Counted from the stretch's first letter, positions 1 through 10,500 are shown. The stretch is 64,000 nt of DNA from Lachnospiraceae bacterium (GCA_021201665.1 JAJQEO010000071.1:1-64000); one strand, 5' to 3'. Translations and numbers: made by a program. Notes: generated by a model not told the origin, from the letters alone.

Positions 1-143
1 ACTTCGCAAGTTAACGACAGGGTTCTGCGGAGCAGGTTCCTGGAGTATAACTTATCGGGAGGAAAACGCGCCTGCGGATTTTCACCCGAATCATGTGTAA
101 GGTACCGGGCAGTTATGTAACTTTCAGGCAACAGGAGGATTTC

Positions 144-2333
144 ATGAGTACAGCAGTAAAAGCAAATGTCATTAAACGCAACGGTGAAGAAGTCACCTTC
201 GACCGTTCCAAGATTGAAAACGCTGTCCGAAAGGCAAACGCGAGCGTGGAGCCGATCCACCAGCTCAGTGAGTATCAGATCCTGGCAGTGGCGGACAAGA
301 TCGTCGAGCAGGCAAGGGCCTCTGCCCACGCGCTGAATGTAGAGGATATCCAGGATCTGGTGGAGACCGGCATCATGGAGATGCGCGGCTACGAGGTTGC
401 GCAGAAATACGTGCGCTACCGCTATAAGCGCGAGATTTCCCGCAAGACCAACACGACGGACAACAGCATCCTCTCCCTGCTAGATCAGATCAATGAGAAC
501 GCCAAGCAGGAGAATTCTAATAAAAATCCGACGATCAACTCGACCCAGCGGGACTATATGGCCGGTGAGGTCAGCAAGGACCTGACAATGCGCGTGCTGC
601 TGCCGGAGGACATTGTCCAGGCACACGAGCAGGGCATCATCCACTTCCACGACGCGGATTATTACGCGCAGCGTGAGCACAACTGCGACCTGATCAACCT
701 GGAGGACATGCTGCAGAACGGCACCGTGATCAGCGAGACCATGATTGAGAAGCCGCACAGCTTCTTTACCGCCTGCAATGTGACGACGCAGATCGTCGCG
801 CAGGTGGCGAGCAACCAGTACGGCGGCCAGTCCTTTTCCCTGGCGCACCTGGCTCCGTTTGTGGACATCAGCCGTCAGAAGCTGCGCAAAAAGGTGATCG
901 AGGAGCGGGAGATCTGCGGCGAAGCTCTGGACGAGCATATTATTTCCATGGTGACCGAAAGTCGTCTGAAGGATGAGATCACCAGCGGCATCCAGACCAT
1001 CCAGTACCAGCTCATCACACTGATGACCTGCAACGGACAAGCTCCGTTTGTGACCATGTTCATGTATCTGGACGAGGCTCCCGAGGGACAGACACGCGAC
1101 GATCTGGCTCTGATTATTGAGGAAGTGATGCGCCAGCGGATGCAGGGCGTGAAAAACGAGAGTGGTGCCTGGATTACACCCGCGTTCCCCAAGCTCATCT
1201 ATGTGCTGGACGAGGATAACATCACCGAAGATTCCAAATACTGGTATCTGACTGAGATGGCGGCGCGATGCACGGCCAAACGCATGGTACCCGACTATAT
1301 TTCCGCAAAAATGATGCGCTCCCTCAAGCGCGGCAATGTCTACACCTGCATGGGCTGTCGCTCCTTCCTGACCGTGGAGGATTCTCAGAGAAACCCGGAC
1401 GGCAGCTATAAATTCTATGGCCGTTTCAACCAGGGAGTCGTCACCATCAACCTGGTGGACGTGGCCTGCTCCTCCGAGGGCGATATGGACAAATTCTGGA
1501 AGCTTCTGGACGAGCGCCTGGAGCTCTGCCACCGCGCCCTGCGCTGCCGTCATGATCGGCTCTTGGGTACCGTTTCCGACGTCGCCCCGATCCTCTGGCA
1601 GTACGGCGCCCTCGCGCGGCTGAAAAAGGGCGAGACGATCGATAAGCTCCTTTATAACGGCTATTCTACGATCTCCCTCGGGTATGCGGGACTTTACGAA
1701 ATGTGCGTGCGCATGCTCGGCAAGTCTCACACCGACCCGGAGGCACGTCCCTTCGCGCTGGCGGTCATGCAGCGGCTGAACGACAAGTGTGCCGAATGGA
1801 AAGCGGCGGAACATATCAGCTATTCCGTCTACGGCACCCCGATGGAGTCCACGACCTACCGCTTCGCGAAGCTTTTAAAAAAGCGCTTCGGCATCATCCC
1901 GGGCGTGACTGATAAAAACTATATCACCAACAGCTACCACGTCCATGTGACCGAAGAAATCGATGCCTTCAGCAAGCTCGCTTTCGAGGCTCCCTTCCAG
2001 GAGCTCTCCCCGGGCGGCGCGATCAGCTATGTGGAAGTTCCAAACATGCAGAACAACATCCCGGCCGTGCTTTCCGTGATGAAATTTATCTACGACAACA
2101 TCATGTACGCCGAGCTGAACACAAAGAGCGACTACTGCGACTACTGCGGCTACAACGGAGAGATCAAAATCGTTGAGGACGAGGCAGGCAAGCTCATCTG
2201 GGAATGCCCGAACTGCGGCAACCGCGACCAAGACAAGATGAGCGTCGCGCGGCGCACCTGCGGCTACATCGGCACCCAGTTCTGGAACCAGGGCCGCACC
2301 CAGGAGATCAAGGACCGCGTACTGCATCTGTAA
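144..2333 (+). CDS. nrdD: anaerobic ribonucleoside-triphosphate reductase
   Basis: Full-length family match by eye: N-terminal ATP-cone (VIKRNGEEVTFDRSKIENAV), C-terminal zinc Cys motif (CDYCGYNGEI...CPNCGNRD) and glycyl-radical tail (RRTCGYIGTQFWNQGR). AGGAGG upstream of the ATG at 144. Confidence 0.97.
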   Translation: MSTAVKANVIKRNGEEVTFDRSKIENAVRKANASVEPIHQLSEYQILAVADKIVEQARASAHALNVEDIQDLVETGIMEMRGYEVAQKYVRYRYKREISRKTNTTDNSILSLLDQINENAKQENSNKNPTINSTQRDYMAGEVSKDLTMRVLLPEDIVQAHEQGIIHFHDADYYAQREHNCDLINLEDMLQNGTVISETMIEKPHSFFTACNVTTQIVAQVASNQYGGQSFSLAHLAPFVDISRQKLRKKVIEEREICGEALDEHIISMVTESRLKDEITSGIQTIQYQLITLMTCNGQAPFVTMFMYLDEAPEGQTRDDLALIIEEVMRQRMQGVKNESGAWITPAFPKLIYVLDEDNITEDSKYWYLTEMAARCTAKRMVPDYISAKMMRSLKRGNVYTCMGCRSFLTVEDSQRNPDGSYKFYGRFNQGVVTINLVDVACSSEGDMDKFWKLLDERLELCHRALRCRHDRLLGTVSDVAPILWQYGALARLKKGETIDKLLYNGYSTISLGYAGLYEMCVRMLGKSHTDPEARPFALAVMQRLNDKCAEWKAAEHISYSVYGTPMESTTYRFAKLLKKRFGIIPGVTDKNYITNSYHVHVTEEIDAFSKLAFEAPFQELSPGGAISYVEVPNMQNNIPAVLSVMKFIYDNIMYAELNTKSDYCDYCGYNGEIKIVEDEAGKLIWECPNCGNRDQDKMSVARRTCGYIGTQFWNQGRTQEIKDRVLHL

Positions 2334-2367
2334 AGTGAACGATTGATGTATGAACGATTGCCGGTAT

Positions 2368-2402
2368 AAAAGCTCCTGAGTAATTTCAGGGGCTTTTGTT
2401 TT
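2368..2402 (+). terminator. putative rho-independent terminator or attenuator between nrdD and nrdG
   Basis: Hairpin aaagctcctga-gtaat-ttcaggggctttt followed by a T-rich stretch. Confidence 0.5.
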
Positions 2403-2457
2403 ATGCACAGGAAATACATTCTTTTCATTGAATTTTTTATAAATTGAGGTTTACGTC

Positions 2458-2949
2458 ATGAACTATGGAACCATCAAAAAATACGATATTGCCGACGGTC
2501 CCGGCGTTCGGGTCTCCCTTTTTGTCTCCGGCTGCAGACATCATTGCAAGGGCTGTTTCAACGCCGAGACCTGGGATTTTGCCTATGGGCAGCCGTTTAC
2601 CCTTGCGACAGAAGATGAAATTCTGGAAGCGCTCGCGCCTGATTATATTCAGGGCTTTACCGCACTGGGAGGCGAGCCGTTTGAGCCGGAAAACCAGCCG
2701 GTGGTTGCTGCTCTCATGAAAAAAATCCGGGAACACTATCCAAATAAGGATATCTGGTGCTACACCGGATATTTATACGATGTTGACCTGGTGCCGGGCG
2801 GCCGCGTATTCACGGATGTCACGCGCGAGATGCTTTCTTATATTGACGTGCTCGTCGATGGAGAATTCATCGAGGCGGAAAAGGACATCTCGCTGCAGTT
2901 TCGCGGCAGCAAGAACCAGAGGATCATTCATATAAGTGAAAAACCATAA
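2458..2949 (+). CDS. nrdG: anaerobic ribonucleotide reductase activating protein (radical SAM)
   Basis: CxxxCxxC-type motif (SGCRHHCKGCFNAETWDF), directly downstream of nrdD. Confidence 0.93.
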   Translation: MNYGTIKKYDIADGPGVRVSLFVSGCRHHCKGCFNAETWDFAYGQPFTLATEDEILEALAPDYIQGFTALGGEPFEPENQPVVAALMKKIREHYPNKDIWCYTGYLYDVDLVPGGRVFTDVTREMLSYIDVLVDGEFIEAEKDISLQFRGSKNQRIIHISEKP

Positions 2950-2962
2950 GCCAGGAATTCTT

Positions 2963-3371
2963 TTAAAAGCATAAGATGCATTCTTCATTATAATAGGTCA
3001 AAAGTGAATCATGAGTGATAAAGTCTAGATGCTCCGCTTTTGCCTGTGCAATCATAATCCGGTCAAAAGGATCATTGTGCCTCGGAGCATTTTCTGTTCT
3101 CAACAATGTTTCCAGGGCATATACATGGTCATCTCTGATAACCAGCATTTCATAACCTGCTTTCAGGCAACAATCCGATAATTCTTTCCCGGAAACAGGC
3201 ATAATATCCGGATGTAATGTATGCTTAATGGATACTTCCCACACAGAAGCTGTACTATAATAAAATATCGTTTTTTTCATCTATAATAATTTCTTTTGCT
3301 GGCGTCGGCAGCTTTGGATCATTCGTCAGTGCCCATAGTAGAATATGGGTATCCAGCAAAACTCTCATCAT
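2963..3371 (-). pseudogene. PIN-domain toxin (VapC-like), interrupted by a frameshift
   Basis: Frame 1 from ATG 3371 reads MMRVLLDTHILLWALTNDPKLPTPAKEIIIDEKNDI then stops. The remaining PIN domain (FYYSTASVWEVSIKH...DPFDRIMIAQAKAE..ITHD) continues in another frame (ORF 2963-3280). Removing one T from the TTTT run restores the frame. Confidence 0.75.
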
Positions 3372-3637
3372 ACACCTCCAAATAAGTCTGCTATCTCATC
3401 ATTATAGGCATCAATATCCTCCGGAACCTTAAACATCCCTTCCGCAACACCGATTCGAATTCCACTCTTCCTGGGAACTATATGAACAGAAAAGGGAATT
3501 CCATTTTCTTCAAGGCTTTGTACAGTAAACATCCTTACCCCTTCCGCAAGAGTGGTTCCCATGCGCTTATATAACAGTTCTGCCCGTTCCTTAATATCTG
3601 CATCCATTTTCACATGCAGTGTCGCCTCGTTTGCCAT
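3368..3637 (-). CDS. RelB/DinJ-family antitoxin
   Basis: 89 aa, MANEATLHVKMDADIKERAELLYKRMGTTLAEGVRMF is RelB/DinJ-like; stop overlaps the toxin start (ATGA). Confidence 0.75.
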   Translation of the reverse strand: MANEATLHVKMDADIKERAELLYKRMGTTLAEGVRMFTVQSLEENGIPFSVHIVPRKSGIRIGVAEGMFKVPEDIDAYNDEIADLFGGV

Positions 3638-3775
3638 ATCAATTCCTCCTCATAATAAAAAACTCTGACACAGGCAATCTGCTGTCCGCTGTTCTAAATA
3701 ATTACTATTATTGTACCGAACTCATTCCAAAATGTAAACAGATTTTTTATCATAAAAATAATGCCGTCATAAAAA

Positions 3776-3808
3776 TAATGCTATGCGGTATCATCCCACA
3801 TAGCATTT
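3776..3808 (-). terminator. putative terminator downstream of thiT
   Basis: Hairpin aatgctatgcggtatcatcccacatagcatt, U-rich on the minus strand. Confidence 0.5.
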
Positions 3809-3823
3809 TGGATAGTTTCAAAA

Positions 3824-4483
3824 CTATTTTACCGCGCTCTCCTTCACCGTCTGCAGAGCTTTCGCGACCGGCGGAAGGGAGATAATAATTACAGTGATCA
3901 CTCCTTCAAGAAGGATATAGGAGTAATTATAGATGATCGGGTACAGTGCTGCGAGTGCCTGCGGGAAGTTCTCCGGCATGTAGTCCATCCAGTACAGATA
4001 GCCGCCCAGGGAATGGAACGCGCCGCGCACCAGGATGCCCAGTATGTAGCCTTTCATCAGTCCGTTTTTGGATTTCCAGAATACTCCGGCCAGGCCGAGG
4101 CCCGCAAATGCCAGTATGTAATCACAGCATACCTGGAAAAAGCTCAGGACATAGGGTTCCTGGAGAAATTGCAGGATGCCATAGGCCAGGCCGGTCATGA
4201 TGCCGACGCCCAGGCCGTACCAGTTGCCGATCAGGCAGATAAACAGCATGCTGAACAGCGTCACCGAGCCGCCATAGGGCAGATGGAACAGCTTGATGTA
4301 CGAGGTGACGAACGCGAGTGCCATCGCCATCGCGCAGTATACCAGCTGCTTTGTAGACATTTTTTTACTTGTTTCAGCCTTGCCCTGGAGAAAGGATGCC
4401 ACCAGCACCAGCACAATCACGGCTATGGCGCAGAGAACATATCCAAGGGTGGTCAGGCCACCGTCTGCAGTTACAATTGACAT
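3824..4483 (-). CDS. thiT: energy-coupled thiamine transporter S component ThiT
   Basis: Multi-TM protein with KLFHLPYGGSVTLFSM and YILGFAG-like regions typical of ThiT; preceded by a TPP riboswitch. Confidence 0.87.
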   Translation of the reverse strand: MSIVTADGGLTTLGYVLCAIAVIVLVLVASFLQGKAETSKKMSTKQLVYCAMAMALAFVTSYIKLFHLPYGGSVTLFSMLFICLIGNWYGLGVGIMTGLAYGILQFLQEPYVLSFFQVCCDYILAFAGLGLAGVFWKSKNGLMKGYILGILVRGAFHSLGGYLYWMDYMPENFPQALAALYPIIYNYSYILLEGVITVIIISLPPVAKALQTVKESAVK

Positions 4484-4661
4484 AAAAAAACTCCTCCTTT
4501 ACATCACCACACAGCATGTGCGGCTTATCTTGTGTACGCAAGGAGGAATCACATCGTCGCGGCCTGATCGGACATAAACGCATGCAGATATCCCGGAAAT
4601 CTGATCGAAATCCCACGAATATCCGCACCCTGTCTATGACAGGTGCTCTGCCGCTTATTTT

Positions 4662-4744
4662 GCTTCCTTACGCCGGCATTATCCGGGTCAAGTAGTAAGG
4701 GTCAGAACCCTCGCGGGTTCATTCTCAGCGATGTGCTCCCCTAG
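4662..4744 (-). promoter_or_regulatory. TPP (THI element) riboswitch
   Basis: Minus strand reads aggggagcacatcGCTGAGAatgaacccgcgagggttctGACCCTTactacttgacccGGATAATGCCGGCGTAAGGAAG, matching THI-box conserved blocks. Confidence 0.88.
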
Positions 4745-4881
4745 CGGATGAATGATACATCGGCCTGACGCCGATCCTTAGTATTTATACCGCGCATAAT
4801 GAAAATTGTCAACTGGTTTCTTACGTATCCGCACCCTTTGGGTAATATATTCGGACAGAATATTTCCCTCACCGGGCAATG

Positions 4882-4959
4882 TCCCTCGCCGGGCGGCATC
4901 CCACGCTTCGCATGGGATATTCCCTCGCCGGGCGGCATCCCACGCTTCGCATGGGATAT
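4882..4959. repeat. 2 exact tandem copies of a 39-nt hairpin-forming unit
   Basis: tccctcgccgggcggcatcccacgcttcgcatgggatat x2, preceded by a partial copy (tccctcaccgggcaatg). Confidence 0.95.
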
Positions 4960-4989
4960 GCTCAAAGTTTTCTACAGAACGGTCTTTCG

Positions 4990-5388
4990 TCACGCGAGCA
5001 TCCCGCCCAATGTCCCTCCGGCAGTACACAGCACAAATGCTGTAATAGTCCGGGTCAGCTCTGGTTGGAGTGCCTCCTCTCCCATTCCTGATACGATCAG
5101 CAGAAGTAAAAAATACAGGATACCGGTCAGCATTCCCCACAGAAATTTCCTTCTGGCCGCTCTTTTCCCACGGTATATGCCTCCGATGAAACAGGAAAGG
5201 ACATAAATCAACAGAATCCCGATCTCTGTCTTTCCCACATCCAGCTGCAGCTTCAGAAGCAGAAACGCAAACGCCAGCAGCAGAATGACAGTCGTCAGAA
5301 AGGCCGCCATCAGGGAGGTGACCGTCCCCACAATTATTTTTCCCCGTCCCTGCAAAAATTCCATCGGATCAGCTTCCTTTCCAACCAT
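4990..5388 (-). CDS. small integral membrane protein, TIGR04086/DUF3792-like
   Basis: 132 aa, 4 predicted TM segments with the family-like pattern (GGIYRGKRAARRKFLWGMLTGILYF). Confidence 0.65.
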   Translation of the reverse strand: MVGKEADPMEFLQGRGKIIVGTVTSLMAAFLTTVILLLAFAFLLLKLQLDVGKTEIGILLIYVLSCFIGGIYRGKRAARRKFLWGMLTGILYFLLLLIVSGMGEEALQPELTRTITAFVLCTAGGTLGGMLA

Positions 5389-5447
5389 TTTTCATAATGC
5401 CAGATAATTATATGCTTCGACACACTAACAGTGTGGTGCCTTCACAG

Positions 5448-7004
5448 TTACTTTAACAGTGCGGTACCTTCACAGTTACTTTCTTTTTCTTTCTTCAGGG
5501 TGCGACACCAGTAACCGAATTTCCGGCCACAGTTCAATCGTCCGGAAAGCTTAAAATGGTCAAAACCAAAAGTATTTGCGAAGTATTCCTCCCTTGAAGA
5601 AAACATTGACGGCACTCCGAGTACATAGGTGCCATCCGCTGTTTTTCCAAGGAGAAGATGGCGATAAAGGTGATAACCATGCTGCAGAAAATTATTTCTG
5701 CCGACCTGCCAGCCACCCTGCTGCAATGATATCAGGTCGCATAGTCTGATCTGCACGCAGTCCGTAAACTCGTCATCATCAAACGGCCGGAAATGCTGTC
5801 GGCTAAAAAGAAGCGGTTCTGCGGACTCTGCAGACGAAATCTGTAATGATGCAGGCTGTGTAATCTCATCTGGCGGCGAAACCTGCAATTGTTCAGGCTG
5901 TATAATCTCACCTGGCGGCGAAACCTGCAATTGTTCAGGCTGTGTAATCTCACCTGACGGGGATACCTGCAATGGTTCAGGCTGTGTAATTTCACCTGGA
6001 GACGAATTCGGAATCTCCCACGTGTGTCTGTCAGGGGATTCCGCAGGAAAATCGGTTGGTTCTTCCAGAGGATGCCCGGATGGATCAGGGAACTCCTGAG
6101 GCTGCTCCGCAGGTTCTTCATATGGCTGCTGATACGGAGCTTCCGGCTGCGGTATTTCTTCCGGTCGCTGCAGCGGTTCTACTGCAGGCACCTCCGCCGG
6201 AACGTAAGGCGCTTCCTCAGGCTGCTGCTGCGGTTCTACCGACGGTACCTCCGCCGGAACGTAAGGCGCTTCCTCAGGCTGCTGCTGCGGTTCTACCGAC
6301 GGTACCTCCGCCGGAACGTAAGGCGCTTCCTCAGGCCGCTGCTGCGGTTCTACTGACGGTACCTCCATCGGAACGCGGGGCGCTTCCTCAGGCTGCCGCA
6401 GCGGTCCCACTGCCGGAGCCTCCACTGGAACGTCGGGCGTTTCCTCCGGCAAAACCTCTGCCAGGATCTCAGACGGGCGTGCCGCACTCCGTGGCTGGTC
6501 TTCAGAAGCCGCCTTCCCTGGCTCGGGCAGTTCAAGTACAAAGCGGCTCAGATCCACCGGTTCATCATCCCATACGGTCGCAAAGATCCTCCTGTCACTG
6601 CTCTGCATATAAATGCCGGTCAGCTGATCAAAGGTATATTTCCCGGCACCTACCGGCTCATTGGCACTCCACGCCCACTCCTGCGGAGGATTTTCTCCCA
6701 GGCGTTCCCGGCTCCCATTTCCATCCATGACTGAGTCTTCGTCTGCATCCACGTCTACTGTCGCGAGGCGTTCCCGCCCGCCATTTCCATTCATAACTCC
6801 CAAAGGGAACCCCAGCAGATAGCCGCTCTCCCGCACAAACCCATATACCTGCACCGATGCCAGGGGAGCTGCTGCATTTGTCAGACGAAACAGAACCCTC
6901 CAGAGGCCATCCCGCAGCTCTACCTTGGCAAATCCGGCATTCTTCTGTTTTTTGCCATCTATGTATTCATAAAAATATGCTACAAATCTCTTATATTCAG
7001 ACAT
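5448..7004 (-). CDS. DUF6128-like protein with a long Pro/Glu repeat linker
   Basis: Start MSEYKRFVAYFYEYIDGKKQKNAGFAKVE with a GCGAGGAGG RBS; conserved N- and C-terminal portions separated by tandem repeats. Confidence 0.6.
   Translation of the reverse strand: MSEYKRFVAYFYEYIDGKKQKNAGFAKVELRDGLWRVLFRLTNAAAPLASVQVYGFVRESGYLLGFPLGVMNGNGGRERLATVDVDADEDSVMDGNGSRERLGENPPQEWAWSANEPVGAGKYTFDQLTGIYMQSSDRRIFATVWDDEPVDLSRFVLELPEPGKAASEDQPRSAARPSEILAEVLPEETPDVPVEAPAVGPLRQPEEAPRVPMEVPSVEPQQRPEEAPYVPAEVPSVEPQQQPEEAPYVPAEVPSVEPQQQPEEAPYVPAEVPAVEPLQRPEEIPQPEAPYQQPYEEPAEQPQEFPDPSGHPLEEPTDFPAESPDRHTWEIPNSSPGEITQPEPLQVSPSGEITQPEQLQVSPPGEIIQPEQLQVSPPDEITQPASLQISSAESAEPLLFSRQHFRPFDDDEFTDCVQIRLCDLISLQQGGWQVGRNNFLQHGYHLYRHLLLGKTADGTYVLGVPSMFSSREEYFANTFGFDHFKLSGRLNCGRKFGYWCRTLKKEKESNCEGTALLK
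5854..6021. repeat. 4 x 42-nt coding tandem repeat (SPPGEITQPEQLQV)
   Basis: Period 42 visible in DNA (starts 5854, 5896, 5938, 5980). Confidence 0.9.
6151..6450. repeat. about 5 x 57-nt coding tandem repeat (EEAPYVPAEVPSVEPQQQP)
   Basis: Period 57 visible in DNA (starts 6208, 6265, 6322, 6379). Confidence 0.92.
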
Positions 7005-7352
7005 AAAAAACCTCCTCGCATTGTCCTGCATCGGGTTTTGATGCTTTGTGTCATAAGGCATCCTCCGACTTCGTCGGCAATCCTTATGACCCAGGACGCA
7101 GGCAATGTTTCGATTTCCAAAAGAAATCGAAAACGGTACCGCGCATCGCGCTTCTGTGCGATTTTGCATGCGCGGCTCTCCCGTTTTTGGTAACACGCCT
7201 TCCATAAGCGTTGCCCATGCGTGAAGCATTTCTATCATAGCGGCGCAGCCAGCCGCCAGGCTAAACGATGGGGCGTTTCCATTACCCAATATATGCGGGG
7301 AGTTTTTTATTTATGCACAGGCACATGTGTCCTGTGCTGTTTTTTTAATCTG

Positions 7353-7513
7353 TCAGCGGTGTACTGCAGTAAATCACTTTGCGGTATGTCGCGTTATTAA
7401 TTCATGTACCCTTTAACCTTTCAGCGACATGCCGCAATAAATTATTTTGCGGCATGTCGCGTCGTTAATTCAGGTACCTTTTAACCTTTCAATGACATAC
7501 CGCAATCAATCAC
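7353..7513. repeat. about 2.4 x 68-nt intergenic tandem repeat with a strong hairpin
   Basis: gcgg(t/c)atgtcgcgt...ttaacctttca units at 7381 and 7449; 14-bp perfect stem gcgacatgccgcaa/ttgcggcatgtcgc (7424-7460). Confidence 0.9.
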
Positions 7514-7524
7514 AGCCTGTGCTT

Positions 7525-10500
7525 TTAGCTGATCTGCCATCGGACATGGCTGCCAGCCTCGTCCCGGGTGACGATCAGCTGGTCGTCGATTTCCTGTTTC
7601 AGCTCGGTCACATGGGAGATGATGCCGGTCAGTCTGTCTCCACCTGCCATTTCCCGGAGGACGCGGACAGCCTGATTCCGGGAATGCTCATCGAGAGATC
7701 CGAAGCCCTCATCGATGAACATCATGTCTAAATGGACGGCCGCGGTGCTCATCTGGATCTGATCCGCCATTCCCAGCGCCAGCGACAGTGCCGCCATAAA
7801 GGACTCGCCGCCGGAAAGGGTGCGGACCTCCCGTTCCTTCCCGGTCACAGTCGAATACACCATCAGATCGAGGCCCCGGTTTTTTCCCTTTCCGGCCTTT
7901 TCGGCTTCCACAAGACGCAGCTCGAACTGACCCCCGGACATTTCCAGGAACCGCCGATTTGCCGCGTGGAGGATTCGTTTCATATAATAGCGCTGCACAA
8001 AGGTTTCCAGATCCATCCGACCATCCTTGACGTTGCCGGATACCAGACGGTAAAGGCTATCCAGCCGGGTATAGTCATCCAGAATCTGTCTGCGCCTTGT
8101 ATGACCCGCGCTCAGAGTCTTCCGAGTCTGCTCGTTCACCTTACTGTCCTCCCGGATCCGCGCGAGCTGATCCTGCGCTTCCTGCGCGGCCGCTTCGGCC
8201 CTGCTCAGCTCATCCTTCAGAGCATCCATATCCGGCTTTTGCCTGCCGCCTATGCTCTCAGACGCAGCCTCGATTCTGCTTTTGGCCGCTGTGATCCTCT
8301 GCGTATGCCCTTCGACCATTTCCTGCAGTGTCTTTTCCTCCCTGGGTGAATGCTTTTTCACCAGCTCCATCCACTGCTCTTCCGTAAGATTTCTCTGCTC
8401 CATACAATCCTGATAAGCCTTCCATCTGACGGTGCGCTGCTCCTCCCATCCGGGAAGCTCCTGCCGGTATTTCAGAATCAGCGCGGCAGTCTGGTCTCTC
8501 TTTTTTCTCGCGGACGCGGCTGCTTTGGAGGCCTCGCGCGCAACCGTTTCCTGCTTTTTCAGTGCTTCCTGCGCCGCCTTGCGGATATCCTCTGCCTCCT
8601 GTCTGGTCGGATAAATCATGGACGCCTCAAGAGTTTCCTGATTCTGCAGGCTTTTCAGCTGCCGGGTCCGGGCTTCGGACTCCGCAGCTTTCGCCGTCTC
8701 AGAGCGTTCGCGCAGGGTCTGCTTTTTTTCTTCCAGACCATCCAGATTCTGACGGAGTTTTTTCAATAATACCAGGTTTTGGTCGAGATTCTTTTTTTCT
8801 TCCTCCAGTTTGCCCCCTCTCGAAGCAATCTGTTTTCCGGCGGTCTCTACATCCAAAATAATTTCTTTTTCTGAAACTGTTTCTTCCCCGGACCGCCACA
8901 ATTCCTCCGCTTCTTCCAGCTCCCGTCCGAGCTTCGCAATCTCCTGCCGCAGGGATTCCTGTTTTTCCTTTAAAAGCTCTGATGCCGCGTGTGACAGGGC
9001 AGACTGCTTTTTCTGTTCTTCTGACCGTTCATCCACCTGTTCCTGCAGCTCGTCCAGAATCTCCCGGGTGATCTTCTCGGCAGATTCGCCGCGTCTGGCA
9101 GGATGCGGATGCTTTACGGAGCCGCAGACCGGACAGGGCTGCTGTTCTATGAGACCTTCCGCCAGAATGCCGGCCTGCTCCTGCAGAAAAATCTGTCGTT
9201 TTTTCTCATACAGGTCTCTGCATTCCTGATAGGCCTTCTCCGAGCGCAGATACTCCTGCGTGGCGCGCTCACTTAAGCGCTCCTGTTTCTCTGCCTGCGT
9301 CTGCAGCTTTTGGATTTCCTGTACTCTTCCTGCCAGACGGTCGCAGGTCTCATAGCGGTTCTTCCAGACGGCCAGCTTTTCCGGGGTGTCCGACAGATCG
9401 CGCTCCTGCTGCCGCCAGAGCTGCTCCTGCGCCTCCAGCTTCTCCATCTCTGCCAGACATCTGTCAGCTTCTTTTTTCGCGCTCTTCCAGGTCTTTTCCT
9501 CAGTCTCCGCCTGACGGGCGGCCCGGGCAAGCTCCTCCAGCACAGACAGAGCCTGTTTTACGCGTTCCTCCGTGCGGGCAGTTTCCGACTGCTTTCGTTC
9601 CAGAATCTGCTGCTGATCCTTTTCCTTCTGTTCCGCCGTTTTCAGTGCTTCTTCCTGCGCAGGAAGAGACGCGTTTAGGCTGTTAAGCTCTTTTAGGGAA
9701 CCCTCCGCCGCGTTTTTCGCGTCCAGATATCGCTGATATTCTCCCCGGACCTCAAACGAAGAGCGCAGCAGGATCATCAGTACCCGCGCATCTGCGATCT
9801 CCTGCTCACGTCCTTTACACTCGGCAAGCTCATGCTCTGCCGTTATTTTCTGCATGTAAAGCTGCTCCAGCTCACGCGCTTCCGTAAATGTGGTGCGCTT
9901 AGCGTTTTCCAGCGTTTTTGCCTCCCGCTGCGCCTGCTCTGCCTGGCTCTGCCCGGCCTTCAGCCACGCGCACAGTCCGGTAAGTGCTTCCAGGAACGGA
10001 TCCAGAGCCGTCATTTCCCCACGAACCATCTGTTCTTTTAAGCCGTCGATGCCGGCAGCGTCCGGATAATCCTCGGGGATGAGCACATGGCCGCTCTCCG
10101 TCCGGCTCTCCGCACGGATCGTGGCAATTTCCTGCTCCTTCTCCTTCCTGCGGCGTCCCAACTCGTCTTCAATCTTCTGATACAAGTCCGTCTGGAACAG
10201 TTTTCGGAAAATTACTTTTTTCTCATCCGATTTTGCCCGCAGCAGCTCCATAAACTCACCCTGCGCAATCATGGCAACCTGCATGAACTGCCCTTTGGTC
10301 AGGCCGATGAGCTCCTCCAGCTTACGGTCGGTCTCCTTAGCAGGATATTCCATCCCATCAGGCATCAGAAGAGAAACGCTGCCGCCCACCTCCCTCGTGC
10401 CAGAGCCCTTCTGCACACCGCGCGTCAGCAGCCGCAGATGCCTGGGCACGCGGCGTACGGTATATTCTTCACTTTTCTCCAGAAAAGTCAGTTCAACAAA

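Noticed and set aside
1-143. Possible cobalamin or other riboswitch upstream of nrdD
   Set aside because: Only a short GGTGAAAATCC-like string on the opposite strand; the other conserved blocks are absent.
480-1814. 444-aa minus-strand ORF opposite nrdD
   Set aside because: Shadow ORF in a high-GC coding region; composition (His/Leu/Val-rich) is that of an antisense frame and nrdD is unambiguous.
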